A DNA stretch of 64,000 nucleotides from Bacillota bacterium (GCA_023386315.1 JAEWJZ010000001.1:186001-250000), one strand, 5' to 3'; shown: positions 36,460 through 45,632, counted from the first letter of the stretch. A program made the numbers and translations. Notes: generated by a model not told the origin, from the sequence alone.

Positions 36460-38130
36460 TTATTCCACGGAAATCAGATAATAGTAAATCGGCTGACTGC
36501 CGGAATGAAGTTCCACTTCACAATTTAAGAATTGTTCTTCTGCTTTTTCCTTCAGGGCAGCGGCATCTTCCTCGCTCACATCCCTGCCATAATAAATTGT
36601 AATGAGTTCTGATTCTTCTTCTACCATGGCTTCCAGCGATTTAAGCGCAGTAGCTTCAATCTCTTCTCCAACAGCAAGAATCCCATGGTCTCCCAGAGCC
36701 ATGATATCGCCCTCTTTGATTTCTATATCATCAATCGTAGTGTTGCGGACTGCATAAGTAATCTGTCCGGTCTTTACACGGGCCATTTCTTCCGTCATGT
36801 TTGCTTCATTCTCCTCAGGAGATAAATCAGGTGCAAAATTAATGATTGCAGTGATTCCCTGAGGAATTGTCCTGGAAGGAATCACGATAACCTTCTTATC
36901 CTCTACCAGACTCTTCGCCTGCTCTGCAGCCAGAATAATGTTCTTGTTGTTGGGCAGGATGTAGATTGTGTCTGCATTCACCCGGTCAATGGCGTTTAAC
37001 ATATCCTCAGTACTGGGATTCATGGTCTGACCACCCTGGATTAAATAATCTGCTCCGATACCGCGAAAGATTTCATCAAGGCCTTCCCCTGCAGAAACGG
37101 AGATAAAGCCGTATGGTTTTCTTGGTTCAGGCTTCTTTTCCTCGGCCTTTTGCTGTGCTGCCAGTTTTTCTGATTCCTTAATCAGCCTTTCGTGATGCTC
37201 TTCCCTCATGTTGTCAATCTTCATGCGGGATAAGGAACCAAGAGAAAGAGCCTTTTGAATGGCAAGCCCTGGATCATTAGTATGAACGTGAACTTTCACA
37301 ATATCATCATCGGACACAACTACCAGGGAATCTCCTATGGATTCTAAATATCCTTTGAATTCCTGCTCTGTTTTTTCATTATATGGCTTTTCTAAATTAA
37401 CAATAAATTCTGTACAATATCCAAATTTAATATCTGCTTCTTTCAGGGCAATTCCTTCAGAGCTTTTAACCGGCTCCACACGTCCTGCGGTTTCCACAGT
37501 AAGATCAACTTCCTTACCTGTAAGGAAATTAAAAGCCCCCTTGACCACCTGCATCAGTCCCTGACCGCCGGAATCCACCACACCCGCCTGCTTTAATACC
37601 GGAAGCATCTCCGGAGTCTGGCTTAATACGTAATCTCCCTGTTCAATGACCTGATTGCAGAATTCAATGATATCCTCTGTTTCAGTCACCAGCTCAGCAG
37701 CTCTTTCTGCCATACCTCTCGCAACTGTCAGAATGGTGCCCTCTTTGGGTTTCATAACGGCCTTATAGGCTGTCTCTGTGGCTCTTACAAAGGAATTAGC
37801 CAAAATAGTAACTGTCACCTGGTCAGCGGTTGCGATCTCTTTTGTAAATCCTCGGAACAACTGGGATAAGATTACACCGGAGTTTCCTCTTGCGCCTCTT
37901 AAAGAACCGGAAGAAATTGCCTTTGACAGAGATTCCATGGTGGGATTCTCAATGGCAGCCACCTCTTTTGCAGCTGACATAATGGTCATAGTCATGTTTG
38001 TCCCGGTATCTCCATCCGGAACTGGAAAAACATTCAATTCATTAATCCAGTCCTTTTTGGCTTCCAGTTCTTTTGCACCTGCTAAAAATGCTTTCTGCAG
38101 CATCTTTGCGTCTATATACTTCATACCCAC
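36460..38130 (-). CDS. yloV: DAK2/DegV-domain protein, YloV/FakA type
   Basis: About 556 residues. The N-terminal DAK2 kinase domain has NVFPVPDGDTGTNMTMTI (metal/ATP site) and SGSLRGARGNSGVILSQL; a middle domain and a C-terminal FakB-binding-like part (INRVNADTIYILPNNKN) follow. In Staphylococcus FakA phosphorylates fatty acids bound by FakB. GGAGG lies 9 bases before a GTG at 38130 and 15 bases before the ATG at 38124, so the GTG is the likelier start. 14 bases after yloU's stop. Confidence 0.92.
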   Translation of the reverse strand: MGMKYIDAKMLQKAFLAGAKELEAKKDWINELNVFPVPDGDTGTNMTMTIMSAAKEVAAIENPTMESLSKAISSGSLRGARGNSGVILSQLFRGFTKEIATADQVTVTILANSFVRATETAYKAVMKPKEGTILTVARGMAERAAELVTETEDIIEFCNQVIEQGDYVLSQTPEMLPVLKQAGVVDSGGQGLMQVVKGAFNFLTGKEVDLTVETAGRVEPVKSSEGIALKEADIKFGYCTEFIVNLEKPYNEKTEQEFKGYLESIGDSLVVVSDDDIVKVHVHTNDPGLAIQKALSLGSLSRMKIDNMREEHHERLIKESEKLAAQQKAEEKKPEPRKPYGFISVSAGEGLDEIFRGIGADYLIQGGQTMNPSTEDMLNAIDRVNADTIYILPNNKNIILAAEQAKSLVEDKKVIVIPSRTIPQGITAIINFAPDLSPEENEANMTEEMARVKTGQITYAVRNTTIDDIEIKEGDIMALGDHGILAVGEEIEATALKSLEAMVEEESELITIYYGRDVSEEDAAALKEKAEEQFLNCEVELHSGSQPIYYYLISVE

Positions 38131-38144
38131 AGGTAGTTTCCTCC

Positions 38145-38501
38145 TTAATCAATCACTCTTACGCCTTCGACAAAGATGTTAATCTTATCTACCGTCATAC
38201 CGGTGAATTCTTCTACTTTGTATTTTACATTTTCAATCAGATTATCAGCTACTGCAGAAATACTGATTCCATATGCTACGATTACATGAAAATCAATGGT
38301 GATATGGTTGTCCTGAATCATTACATTAATTCCATGTGTCAGTCCTTCCCGTTTTAAAAGCTTAACGAGTCCGTCCTTCATGCTGACAGCCGCCATACCG
38401 ACAATACCGAAGCACTCAACTGCGGTGGTTCCGGCGTACATAGCGATAACATCAGGGCTTACCTGGATTTCGCCCAGTTTATTATTGATATAACCCTTCA
38501 T
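38145..38501 (-). CDS. yloU: Asp23/Gls24 family protein (YloU)
   Basis: 118 residues. IQVSPDVIAMYAGTTAVECF and DFHVIVAYGISISAVADNLI are the Asp23/Gls24 signatures. Alkaline-shock/envelope-associated family of unclear function, usually encoded before yloV. GGAGG-type site upstream (CGGAGGTAGAGACT). Divergent from rpmB. Confidence 0.92.
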   Translation of the reverse strand: MKGYINNKLGEIQVSPDVIAMYAGTTAVECFGIVGMAAVSMKDGLVKLLKREGLTHGINVMIQDNHITIDFHVIVAYGISISAVADNLIENVKYKVEEFTGMTVDKINIFVEGVRVID

Positions 38502-38533
38502 AGTCTCTACCTCCGTTCTTTCTGTCTGTTATG

Positions 38534-38539
38534 ATTATA
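38534..38539 (-). promoter_or_regulatory. -10 element of yloUV promoter
   Basis: TATAAT on the minus strand, about 32 bases upstream of the yloU ATG. The -35 is poor (T-rich), so strength is uncertain. Confidence 0.5.
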
Positions 38540-38580
38540 CATTATTTTTCCAAAAAAAGAAACAAATTTTTAATTTTCAC

Positions 38581-38609
38581 TTGCAAATCGCTGTAATTTC
38601 TGTTATCAT
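38581..38609 (+). promoter_or_regulatory. Promoter of rpmB
   Basis: TTGCAA (38581-38586) and TATCAT (38604-38609), spacer 17, about 60 bases before the rpmB ATG. Divergent from the yloU promoter. Confidence 0.65.
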
Positions 38610-38670
38610 ACATTTGTTGTGGATTTTTCAACCATTAAAAAATCCAAGTTACTTTTAAGGAGGTGCAATC

Positions 38671-38856
38671 ATGGCTAAATGTGCAATTTGTGAAAAGGCT
38701 GCTCACTTTGGCAACGCAGTGAGCCATTCCCATAGAAGATCCAATAAGATGTGGAAAGCAAATGTAAAGTCCGTTAAAGTTAAAGTAACAGGCGGCGCTA
38801 AGAAGATGTACGTATGTACTTCCTGTTTAAGATCCGGATTAGTTGAAAGAGCTTAA
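38671..38856 (+). CDS. rpmB: 50S ribosomal protein L28
   Basis: 61 residues. CAICEKAAHFGNAVSHSH at the N-terminus and YVCTSCLRSGLVERA at the C-terminus; the two CxxC pairs make this the zinc-binding form of L28. GGAGG 7 bases before the ATG. Monocistronic: own promoter and a strong terminator directly after. Confidence 0.97.
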   Translation: MAKCAICEKAAHFGNAVSHSHRRSNKMWKANVKSVKVKVTGGAKKMYVCTSCLRSGLVERA

Positions 38857-38865
38857 TCGTAGGAA

Positions 38866-38891
38866 ACTCCTGACTGGTACCAGTCAGGAGT
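38866..38891 (+). terminator. Intrinsic terminator of rpmB
   Basis: A perfect palindromic stem around GGTACC (13-bp arms ACTCCTGACTGGT/ACCAGTCAGGAGT) followed by ATTTTTTTT on the plus strand. Confidence 0.95.
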
Positions 38892-38908
38892 ATTTTTTTT
38901 ATAACTAT

Positions 38909-38935
38909 GAGACCCGGTTCATCAAATCGGGTCTC
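38909..38935 (-). terminator. Hairpin ending the long minus-strand operon
   Basis: 8-bp stem GAGACCCG/CGGGTCTC with 11-base loop, 24 bases beyond the micro-gene's stop. The T-run is weak on the minus strand, so it may work together with the rpmB terminator stem next to it. Confidence 0.55.
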
Positions 38936-38958
38936 AATTATAGCAACAGTATTTGCTG

Positions 38959-39096
38959 TCAGCAGCAAAACAGATTATATCCCAGTACCAGACATCCAAT
39001 TATAAACAGAATTGTAACGATCGTCGCCGGGATAAACAGTAGGATTGCCATACCTGCTCCAAAACAGAACAGCATAAGTCCGCATACTCTTCTCAT
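38959..39096 (-). CDS. 45-residue membrane micro-protein
   Basis: A short frame with GAGGG 5 bases before the ATG. It encodes RRVCGLMLFCFGAGMAILL, then a second hydrophobic span, and ends GCLVLGYNLFCC. Two membrane helices are joined by a short Pro-containing turn (FIPATIV). The base composition and ribosome site look genuine, and small proteins with this MxRxxGxxLxxFGxGM...GYNLFCC style occur in Clostridia, as far as I recall. Function unknown. Last gene of the operon, after gerW. Confidence 0.7.
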   Translation of the reverse strand: MRRVCGLMLFCFGAGMAILLFIPATIVTILFIIGCLVLGYNLFCC

Positions 39097-39152
39097 AATA
39101 TCCCTCAATCCATTCAGGCTATATATAATATCCTATGCGGCTTATCCCTTTC

Positions 39153-39563
39153 TTATTCTTCGGCTTTTTCTTTCTCTGCAGCCGCAGCCATCTCCTCTGC
39201 CATTTTTATCGCTTCCGGTGATACCTCTTTATTCCCGGATGTGAATTTGTTGACGAAATCCGGAACCATATCAAGAATCTTTGTCACTGCATCCTGCTGC
39301 TTGATGTTTACCAGTTTTGTCACACCGTTTTGAATAATCAGTATGGCACTTGGGCTCATCTTCGCATGCATTCCTCCGGCACCCTTCTCTTTCGCGTTTT
39401 CCGAAAAGGATCCGGCAGCCATTCCGCAGGTTACATCCACCAAAGGCAGAATAATGGTATCATCCACCTTCACTGCATCTCCTACAACCGTTTTTGTCGC
39501 TACAAAGGCATCCATACCTTTAAACAATGCCTCTACTGTAGACGTAAAATAATTATCTGCCAT
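39153..39563 (-). CDS. GerW/YtfJ family sporulation protein
   Basis: 136 residues. VEALFKGMDAFVATKTVVGD, VDVTCGMAAGSF and GAGGMHAKMSPSAILI match GerW (YtfJ), a spore-inner protein needed in some species for germination. The open frame reaches 39593 inside the DUF2953 gene, but AAGGAGG stands 11 bases before the ATG at 39563, which restores the family's usual start MADNYFTSTVEAL. C-terminal Ala/Glu-rich tail. Confidence 0.88.
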   Translation of the reverse strand: MADNYFTSTVEALFKGMDAFVATKTVVGDAVKVDDTIILPLVDVTCGMAAGSFSENAKEKGAGGMHAKMSPSAILIIQNGVTKLVNIKQQDAVTKILDMVPDFVNKFTSGNKEVSPEAIKMAEEMAAAAEKEKAEE

Positions 39564-39580
39564 TGAACGTAATTCCTCCT

Positions 39581-40495
39581 TTATCGAAGCCATCTCTTTA
39601 ACAGAGTTCTGAAGTTTTTATCAAGAAGCATCCGTAAACCAATGATCAGGACTGTTCCAAGACGAATTCGTCCTCGAAATGTGCCTTCTGCGGTAAATAC
39701 GGACCGGTCAAAAACTGGATACAGATTCCAATACTTATGAATGAACGGATACAGCAGGCTGGCTGCCATAAGTGCCTGTCCGGTCAGTCCGGGATCTTCA
39801 AAGCCAAATGTCACGTTACCATGCCCCTTTACAGGGAAAATATGTCTTATCAGACGTTTCCCCTGTCTGTAAAGCAGCTTTGCGGTCTTCTGATTTTCTT
39901 TGTTGGAAAGAAAAGCCTGAATTTCATCTTTCTTCTCTTTCATGCTTCTCAGTGTATCACAAATTCTGTTGTATAAATACTTAATTTTTTCCAGTATATG
40001 GATTAATTTCTTCTTTATCTTACGAAACAGTGTCTGCAGCCAGGACTCTTTTTCTACTTGTTCTGTTTGTTCTGTTTCTTTTAAATCTTTCTGTACAGAC
40101 TGGCTGTTCTCTCCCTGGACCGTTTTTTTAACATCCCGCCCCAATTGTCTTACTTCCTTTACGGTTTCCGGCTCCTTTATTTCCATGGCCTGAACCATAA
40201 TTTCCTCAGCTTCTTTCAGTTCATCATCCATCTTTTTCGGTCTCATGATGGGAATTCCAAACAGACGGACTGCAATCAGAACTTCTTCCTCATACCGGAC
40301 CGTAACAGAAAGGATATGTAGCAGCCAGGAAATTTTCATATTTCCCTTCACCTTATTAAAATAAGATCCTTCCCCGCGGTAACGGACCGGTACGAACAGT
40401 ACCAGCACAACTGCCAGAAGAATGAGTCCTAAGAGAATCAGGATCAGCAGTCCTAACAGTTTTAAAATAAATAAAAATATATGAAGCATGAACAC
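39581..40495 (-). CDS. DUF2953 domain protein
   Basis: 304 residues. N-terminal membrane helix (LHIFLFILKLLGLLILILLG), then FVPVRYRGEG and WLLHILSVTVRYEEEVLIAV, typical of DUF2953. The middle (~100-175) is a charged, disordered linker; the C-terminus has GHGNVTFGFEDPGLTGQAL. These proteins often accompany gerW in Clostridia and are presumed sporulation related. Function unknown. Confidence 0.85.
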   Translation of the reverse strand: MFMLHIFLFILKLLGLLILILLGLILLAVVLVLFVPVRYRGEGSYFNKVKGNMKISWLLHILSVTVRYEEEVLIAVRLFGIPIMRPKKMDDELKEAEEIMVQAMEIKEPETVKEVRQLGRDVKKTVQGENSQSVQKDLKETEQTEQVEKESWLQTLFRKIKKKLIHILEKIKYLYNRICDTLRSMKEKKDEIQAFLSNKENQKTAKLLYRQGKRLIRHIFPVKGHGNVTFGFEDPGLTGQALMAASLLYPFIHKYWNLYPVFDRSVFTAEGTFRGRIRLGTVLIIGLRMLLDKNFRTLLKRWLR

Positions 40496-40503
40496 CTCAC
40501 ATC

Positions 40504-40824
40504 TTACCGGCTTCTATTTAAAAAATCAGACAGATGAAACCCTTCTGTTTTCCGGTATAAGTCATGGATCACACGTCCGGCTACTTCCAGAGCTTCCCAG
40601 TAATCAGCGGCAATGCCGACTATGAAGAACTCTTTTTCCTTATAAAATGGGGATATTATTTCAGCAGCCGGATAGATATCAAGTATATTATTCCCATTTG
40701 AAGCGGGTGTAATCACATAAATATCCAAACCGGGTTTCCCCTTCCTGATTCCCTGAATGATCCGGTAACGTTTCTTTTTTGCTTTATCTCCGACGTATAA
40801 ACGGTTATACCAGCTTATTTTCAT
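40504..40824 (-). CDS. Conserved small protein, unknown function
   Basis: 106 residues. Basic N-terminus (YVGDKAKKKRYRIIQGIRKG), then LDIYVITPASNGNNILDIYP and IVGIAADYWEALEVAGRVIH. No known motif. It overlaps the end of the upstream 446-residue gene by 20 bases, so the two are translationally linked. Position between cinA and DUF2953/gerW is likely conserved in relatives. Confidence 0.6.
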   Translation of the reverse strand: MKISWYNRLYVGDKAKKKRYRIIQGIRKGKPGLDIYVITPASNGNNILDIYPAAEIISPFYKEKEFFIVGIAADYWEALEVAGRVIHDLYRKTEGFHLSDFLNRSR

Positions 40825-42145
40825 AATCCATCAGCTCTTCCAATAATTCCATGCATGTTTCTTTTTCCGCCTGATCCAGGCAGCTGCCAAGACTGCCCTT
40901 CATGTATTCCTGGATTTCGTCTATCGAATTAAAGTAAACAGGCAGATCCGATAAAATCTTAGCCATTACTGCACGAACCACCGGCTTTGGTGCATCTGCA
41001 AAAAGCGCGTCCAGTTCATGGATATAAGTTTCTGCTTCCTGATCCAGAAAGGCCTTATCTACAACTGCGTTTCCATCACCGGGCAGACTGCCTTTCTCTT
41101 TCCCTGGAATCATCAGTTCTGCAAAGCTGCTTCCAGACAACAGCCTGTCCACATTCATAGAACGGATATAGTCCGGATCATCAGGTGACTGTTCATCTTC
41201 CTTAAGAACTTCTACTTTTAAATACCGTTCATAATAAACTTCCTGCCTGCCCTCCAGCTGGGTCAGCTGGTCAAGAAATTCCTCTTCTGTAACGGAAAAA
41301 TCTTCCTGATTAAATTTAGTCAGAATTCTGCTTAATACAGAACGGTAAAAAGCTTCCTCACTGACATCAATCACAGCGTCCGGCCGGGCATACATAAGTA
41401 CACACAAATCGTTTATCAGATCCTGAATCATCACATAATAACCGGACTCATCCGTAAGTACCTGGCTTGCATAGGTCAATTTTGCCGCGGCCTCTTCATA
41501 ACCTTCAAATGTCATGTTCCGGTAATCCGTATGCTTAAACTGCTGTAAAATTTCATAAATTTCCCTGTGACCATCTTCCATCCCATCAGGAAGAGAAACC
41601 ATGGACTCCGTCCGGAGGGTATACATCATGTCACGGAGATTCTCCCTTGGAGAACCGATATAAACGGAAAGTCCCTCCATAAGAAGGCTGTAAAACTTTT
41701 GTTTTGTCAGACGTACTGGAAGCTGGCCAATTACCTGTTTGATTCGTCCGTTCATAACAGCCGAATCACTGGTACCTGTTATGAATTCCAGCAGTTTTTT
41801 TAAAAATACATCTTCTCCGGCACTTGTTATACCGGAAGGAGAAAATTTGCGCTCCATTCGGTTTAAAATATACTCATAAATCTGAAAACAGTCTGCAAAG
41901 GATGTCAGTATTTCCACTTCATGAGTGATATCTTTTCTCAATGCCAGCAGATCCTTTTCTGCTTCGCTGCCGGAGATATAATCACCCATAAGACCGTTTA
42001 ACCGTCTTAAGTAAGCAGCCATATCCTGGGACCCGGGTGCTTCTTCTGCAACGGTCTCCAATAATGTATAGTAATTTAAGACAAGCCTCACATAAGAATA
42101 CTGATAAGCCGCAGTCATCTGCTTTTTCATTAAACGGGTTTCCAC
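40805..42145 (-). CDS. Conserved helical protein, unknown function
   Basis: 446 residues, soluble, strongly helical and acidic (pI looks low). Repeated Tyr-rich stretches such as YSYVRLVLNYYTLLETV and ERYLKVEVLKEDEQSPDDPD. The C-terminus, LEELMDYENKLV, overlaps the next gene. I do not recognise a family. The run between cinA and gerW suggests a role in sporulation or envelope biology, which is inference from context only. Confidence 0.6.
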   Translation of the reverse strand: METRLMKKQMTAAYQYSYVRLVLNYYTLLETVAEEAPGSQDMAAYLRRLNGLMGDYISGSEAEKDLLALRKDITHEVEILTSFADCFQIYEYILNRMERKFSPSGITSAGEDVFLKKLLEFITGTSDSAVMNGRIKQVIGQLPVRLTKQKFYSLLMEGLSVYIGSPRENLRDMMYTLRTESMVSLPDGMEDGHREIYEILQQFKHTDYRNMTFEGYEEAAAKLTYASQVLTDESGYYVMIQDLINDLCVLMYARPDAVIDVSEEAFYRSVLSRILTKFNQEDFSVTEEEFLDQLTQLEGRQEVYYERYLKVEVLKEDEQSPDDPDYIRSMNVDRLLSGSSFAELMIPGKEKGSLPGDGNAVVDKAFLDQEAETYIHELDALFADAPKPVVRAVMAKILSDLPVYFNSIDEIQEYMKGSLGSCLDQAEKETCMELLEELMDYENKLV

Positions 42146-42168
42146 GCGTTATCTCCTCTCGGGGTTTA

Positions 42169-43413
42169 TTAATGGTAATTGGACAGGATGGATCTCCTTA
42201 AGAAATCCAGGGCCTTCACTACAGACTGTTCCCTGATTTTCTCACGGTTCCCTTTAAAGTGGTATTCCTCCACTTTTACTTTGTCCTTCATATAACAGGC
42301 TATATAGACGAGTCCGACAGGCTTTTCACCTTCTGCATCCGGCCCGGCAATCCCGGTCACTGCAATGCATGCATCTGCATCTGTTGCAAACACACCTCCG
42401 GTTGCCATCTCTTTGGCTGTCTGTTCACTGACTGCCCCATATTTTTTTAAAGTACCTTTGCTGACATCTAAATATTTTCTTTTTGCCTTGTTGGAATAAG
42501 TAATAAATCCCTCCCGGAATACCTCTGAAGCACCTGGAACATTAACCAGTCTTCCAGCGATCAGGCCGCCTGTACAGGATTCTGCCGTTGTGACAGTCAG
42601 CTCATATTTCTTTAAAAGCCGTACAACTGCCATCTCAAGAGTTTCTTCTTCCTTGGTTGTATATACTGCATTTTCAAACCGGTTTTTAATCTCTTTGACA
42701 ACGGGTTTAAGCAGATTTTTTGCAGCTTCCTCATTGTCTGCCTTGGCTGTCACTCTTAAATGAACCTCTGCTGTTTTTGCATAAGTGGCAATGGTAGGAT
42801 TGGTCTGGGTGTTGATTAAATCAATCAGCTTATCTTCCACCTGGCTTTCGCCGTAACCGCAGATTTTAATCATCTGAGAGCGGATTACTTCCGGCTGACG
42901 GTTTTGTAAATATGGGAATACCTGTTCTGTAAATAACGGCTTTAACTCGTTAGGCGGTCCCGGAAGAAGAATGGCAGTCTTACCGTTCTTCTCCATAATA
43001 AGTCCGGGAGCAGTTCCATTGCTGTTGTCAAGTACGGTTGATCCCTGAGGTACCATGGCCTGCTTCCAGTTGTTATCCGGTATTTCTTTATATATACTGT
43101 TTTTAAAATATGTTTCAATCCGTTCCCTGGTATGCGCATCCTCTGCCAGATCAAATCCCATCACCTCTGCGCATACTTCCTTAGTCAGATCATCTTCTGT
43201 CGGTCCAAGACCTCCGGTAAGAATTACCACATCAGAACGGCTGAATGCTGTTTCAAGTGCTGCAGAAAGCCGCTCCCTGTTATCGCCAACCGTTACCTGG
43301 TGATACATGGAAAGCCCTAAAAGGGCACATTTTTCCGCGAGATACTGGGTGTTTGTATTAACAATGTTTCCAAGAAGAAGCTCTGTTCCAACCGAAATCA
43401 GTTCAACAATCAT
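42169..43413 (-). CDS. cinA: CinA-type competence/damage-inducible protein
   Basis: 414 residues. N-terminal MoCF domain (VGTELLLGNIVNTNTQYLAE, TGGLGPTEDDLTKEV) and C-terminal nicotinamide-nucleotide amidase domain (TTAESCTGGLIAGRLVNVPG). Hydrolyses NMN in pyridine salvage; competence link is species dependent. ATG at 43413 has GGGAG 9 bases upstream; the open frame starts two codons earlier at GTG. Confidence 0.94.
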   Translation of the reverse strand: MIVELISVGTELLLGNIVNTNTQYLAEKCALLGLSMYHQVTVGDNRERLSAALETAFSRSDVVILTGGLGPTEDDLTKEVCAEVMGFDLAEDAHTRERIETYFKNSIYKEIPDNNWKQAMVPQGSTVLDNSNGTAPGLIMEKNGKTAILLPGPPNELKPLFTEQVFPYLQNRQPEVIRSQMIKICGYGESQVEDKLIDLINTQTNPTIATYAKTAEVHLRVTAKADNEEAAKNLLKPVVKEIKNRFENAVYTTKEEETLEMAVVRLLKKYELTVTTAESCTGGLIAGRLVNVPGASEVFREGFITYSNKAKRKYLDVSKGTLKKYGAVSEQTAKEMATGGVFATDADACIAVTGIAGPDAEGEKPVGLVYIACYMKDKVKVEEYHFKGNREKIREQSVVKALDFLRRSILSNYH

Positions 43414-43415
43414 GA

Positions 43416-43958
43416 TCACATACTCCCTTCCATAAGAACGCGATAATTTTTTGCTATATAATCAATAAGAGAAACCACTGTGAGTACTGCAGCAATCCAG
43501 ATAAATACATTGGTAACAATGGACAGTGCAGGTATATTTATAATCAGAAGCACCGACATCACCATCTGGGAAACAGTCTTAAACTTCCCCCAATAGCTTG
43601 CCGCAATAACAACTCCATTGTCAGAAGCAACCAGACGGAAACCGCTGATAATAAATTCACGGCTGATAATTACAATAACAATCCAGGCAGGAAGCTGCCC
43701 CAGGGCAGTAAAGCATATAAGACCGGCACATACCAGAAGTTTATCTGCCAGAGGATCCATAAATTTTCCAAAATTAGTTACCAGGCCATACTTTCTTGCA
43801 ATCTTGCCATCCAGCATATCCGTAAAGCTGGCAACTATAAATACAGCAGCAGCTATATAGCGGTAAGTAACATTGGTACCGCCGTCAAGCAGAAGAAACA
43901 GAACAAAAAACGGAATCATGATAACCCTTAAAATAGTCAGTTTATTCGGTAAATTCAT
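43416..43958 (-). CDS. pgsA: CDP-diacylglycerol-glycerol-3-phosphate 3-phosphatidyltransferase
   Basis: 180 residues, four or so membrane helices. The CDP-alcohol phosphotransferase motif DMLDGKIARKYGLVTNFGKF followed by MDPLADKLL is complete. Makes phosphatidylglycerophosphate. Its start overlaps the rimO end by 17 bases; its end lies 2 bases from cinA. Confidence 0.95.
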   Translation of the reverse strand: MNLPNKLTILRVIMIPFFVLFLLLDGGTNVTYRYIAAAVFIVASFTDMLDGKIARKYGLVTNFGKFMDPLADKLLVCAGLICFTALGQLPAWIVIVIISREFIISGFRLVASDNGVVIAASYWGKFKTVSQMVMSVLLIINIPALSIVTNVFIWIAAVLTVVSLIDYIAKNYRVLMEGSM

Positions 43959-45282
43959 CTTCCAACTCTCCTATTAAATCATACTCCATCGCTCCGGTAA
44001 CACGGATCTTTGCAAAATCTCCAGACATCAGTTCCTCACCCGTCTGTACAAAAATCATTCCATCCACTCCCGGACCATCCATATAGGTTCTTGCTACATA
44101 AGCATTCTCATCAGCAACTTTTCCTTCTATCATCACTTCCAGTGTCTTTCCAACCATTGACTGGGAATGATCTATGGAAATTTCCTGCTGAAGTTCCATA
44201 ATTGCATCCCGGCGTTCCTCTTTGATCTCCTGGGGTACCTGATCAGGAAACTCTGCAGCCGGGGTATCTTCTTCTGCAGAATAGGCAAATACACCAAGAC
44301 GTTCAAACTCCATTTCATCCACGAAGTCCATCAGCTCTTCATGGTCTTCTTCTGTCTCTCCCGGAAATCCGGAAATAAGAGTCGTTCTCAGTGCAATATC
44401 AGGAATTTCTGCACGAAGCCTGTTAATGATGTCCTTCAGCTGTTCTTTGGTTGTTCTTCTTCCCATGCGTTTTAAAATACGGTCACTTGCATGCTGAATC
44501 GGCATATCTAAATATCGGCAGATTTTGTCCTCTTCTTTTATTACCGCAATCAGCTCGTCAGTAATCTCCTCAGGATAGCAGTACTGAATGCGGATCCACT
44601 GAATGCCTGATATTTTGCAAAGCTTCCTTAGCAATTCAGGAAGGGATTTTTTTCCGCATAAGTCCACACCGTACAAAGTCGTCTCCTGAGCCACTAAAAT
44701 CAGCTCCTTTACACCCTTCTCTGCCAGCTTTTCTGCTTCATTCACCAGTTTTTCCATGGGAACACTGCGATAGTTTCCTCTTAAAGTTGGAATGATGCAA
44801 TAGGTACAATGCTTGTCACATCCTTCAGCAATTTTTAGAAATGCATAATGACCTCCGGTGGTAAGGATTCTGTCTGTTTCTGTCTCAGGAAGTACGTCCA
44901 GATCGTGGAAACAGCTTACCGGTTCCTCCCCTCCCAGTGCCCCCTTTAAAACATTGGATATCTCATCGTAGGTTGAGGTCCCCAAAATGCCATCCACTTC
45001 CGGAATCTCATCGATGATCTCCTGCTTATAACGCTGTGCCAGACAACCGGTGACGATTAATGCCTTACAATTGCCGTCTGTCTTTCTCTGAGCCATCTCC
45101 AGAATGGTGTTGACGCTTTCTTCCTTTGCATCGCCGATAAAACAGCAGGTATTGATTACAATGACATCTGCTTCATATTCGTCATCTGTAAAGGTATACC
45201 CGTCTCTATTTAAAAGGCCTAACATCATCTCCGTATCAACCAGATTCTTATCACAGCCCAGTGAAATGCATAATAACTTCAT
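43942..45282 (-). CDS. rimO: Ribosomal protein S12 methylthiotransferase
   Basis: 446 residues. N-terminal UPF0004 domain (LLCISLGCDKNLVDTEMM, INTCCFIGDAKEES), radical SAM motif GCDKHCTYCIIPTLRG (CxxxCxxC), and a C-terminal TRAM domain. Adds a methylthio group to Asp of S12. The annotated-length frame begins 17 codons earlier, but AGGAG is 8 bases before the ATG at 45282, so that start is used. Preceded by a terminator-like hairpin after rpoZ. Confidence 0.95.
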   Translation of the reverse strand: MKLLCISLGCDKNLVDTEMMLGLLNRDGYTFTDDEYEADVIVINTCCFIGDAKEESVNTILEMAQRKTDGNCKALIVTGCLAQRYKQEIIDEIPEVDGILGTSTYDEISNVLKGALGGEEPVSCFHDLDVLPETETDRILTTGGHYAFLKIAEGCDKHCTYCIIPTLRGNYRSVPMEKLVNEAEKLAEKGVKELILVAQETTLYGVDLCGKKSLPELLRKLCKISGIQWIRIQYCYPEEITDELIAVIKEEDKICRYLDMPIQHASDRILKRMGRRTTKEQLKDIINRLRAEIPDIALRTTLISGFPGETEEDHEELMDFVDEMEFERLGVFAYSAEEDTPAAEFPDQVPQEIKEERRDAIMELQQEISIDHSQSMVGKTLEVMIEGKVADENAYVARTYMDGPGVDGMIFVQTGEELMSGDFAKIRVTGAMEYDLIGELEDEFTE

Positions 45283-45319
45283 GTTTAAACTCCTGTCGTT
45301 CTTTTTTCCTGAAAGAAAA

Positions 45320-45345
45320 GGCCATCTACCCAAACGGAGACGGCC
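45320..45345 (-). terminator. Terminator-like hairpin between rpoZ and rimO
   Basis: Stem GGCCGTCT/AGATGGCC (one G-T pair) followed on the minus strand by TTTTCTTTC. It would lower transcription into rimO relative to rpoZ. Confidence 0.6.
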
Positions 45346-45351
45346 CTCTTC

Positions 45352-45606
45352 CTAATTATCGTCTTCTTCTGTTGCGTCCGCTTCGCTTAAAATCTTCACT
45401 TTGCCCTCATATAACTCTTCTACGGCAACTGAAAGCGGCTTCTTGCCGGCTCCCGGAATCTCAGTATCAGAGCCTCCGATGATCTGTCTTGCTCTCTTTG
45501 CTGCGGCAATTACGATGGAATAACGGCTCTGGACAACCGGTGCTTCTCCTGGCTCAACCTCGCTGTTTACTACGTTAATCAAATCTGAATAAGATGGATG
45601 TAACAT
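45352..45606 (-). CDS. rpoZ: RNA polymerase omega subunit
   Basis: 84 residues. LHPSYSDLINVVNSEV then SRYSIVIAAAKRARQII, the helix that clasps beta-prime, and acidic tail. Assists assembly of the core enzyme. 26 bases after gmk, the usual gmk-rpoZ pair. Confidence 0.94.
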   Translation of the reverse strand: MLHPSYSDLINVVNSEVEPGEAPVVQSRYSIVIAAAKRARQIIGGSDTEIPGAGKKPLSVAVEELYEGKVKILSEADATEEDDN

Positions 45607-45632
45607 CTTCCATTCCCCTTTCTAAATCGAAT

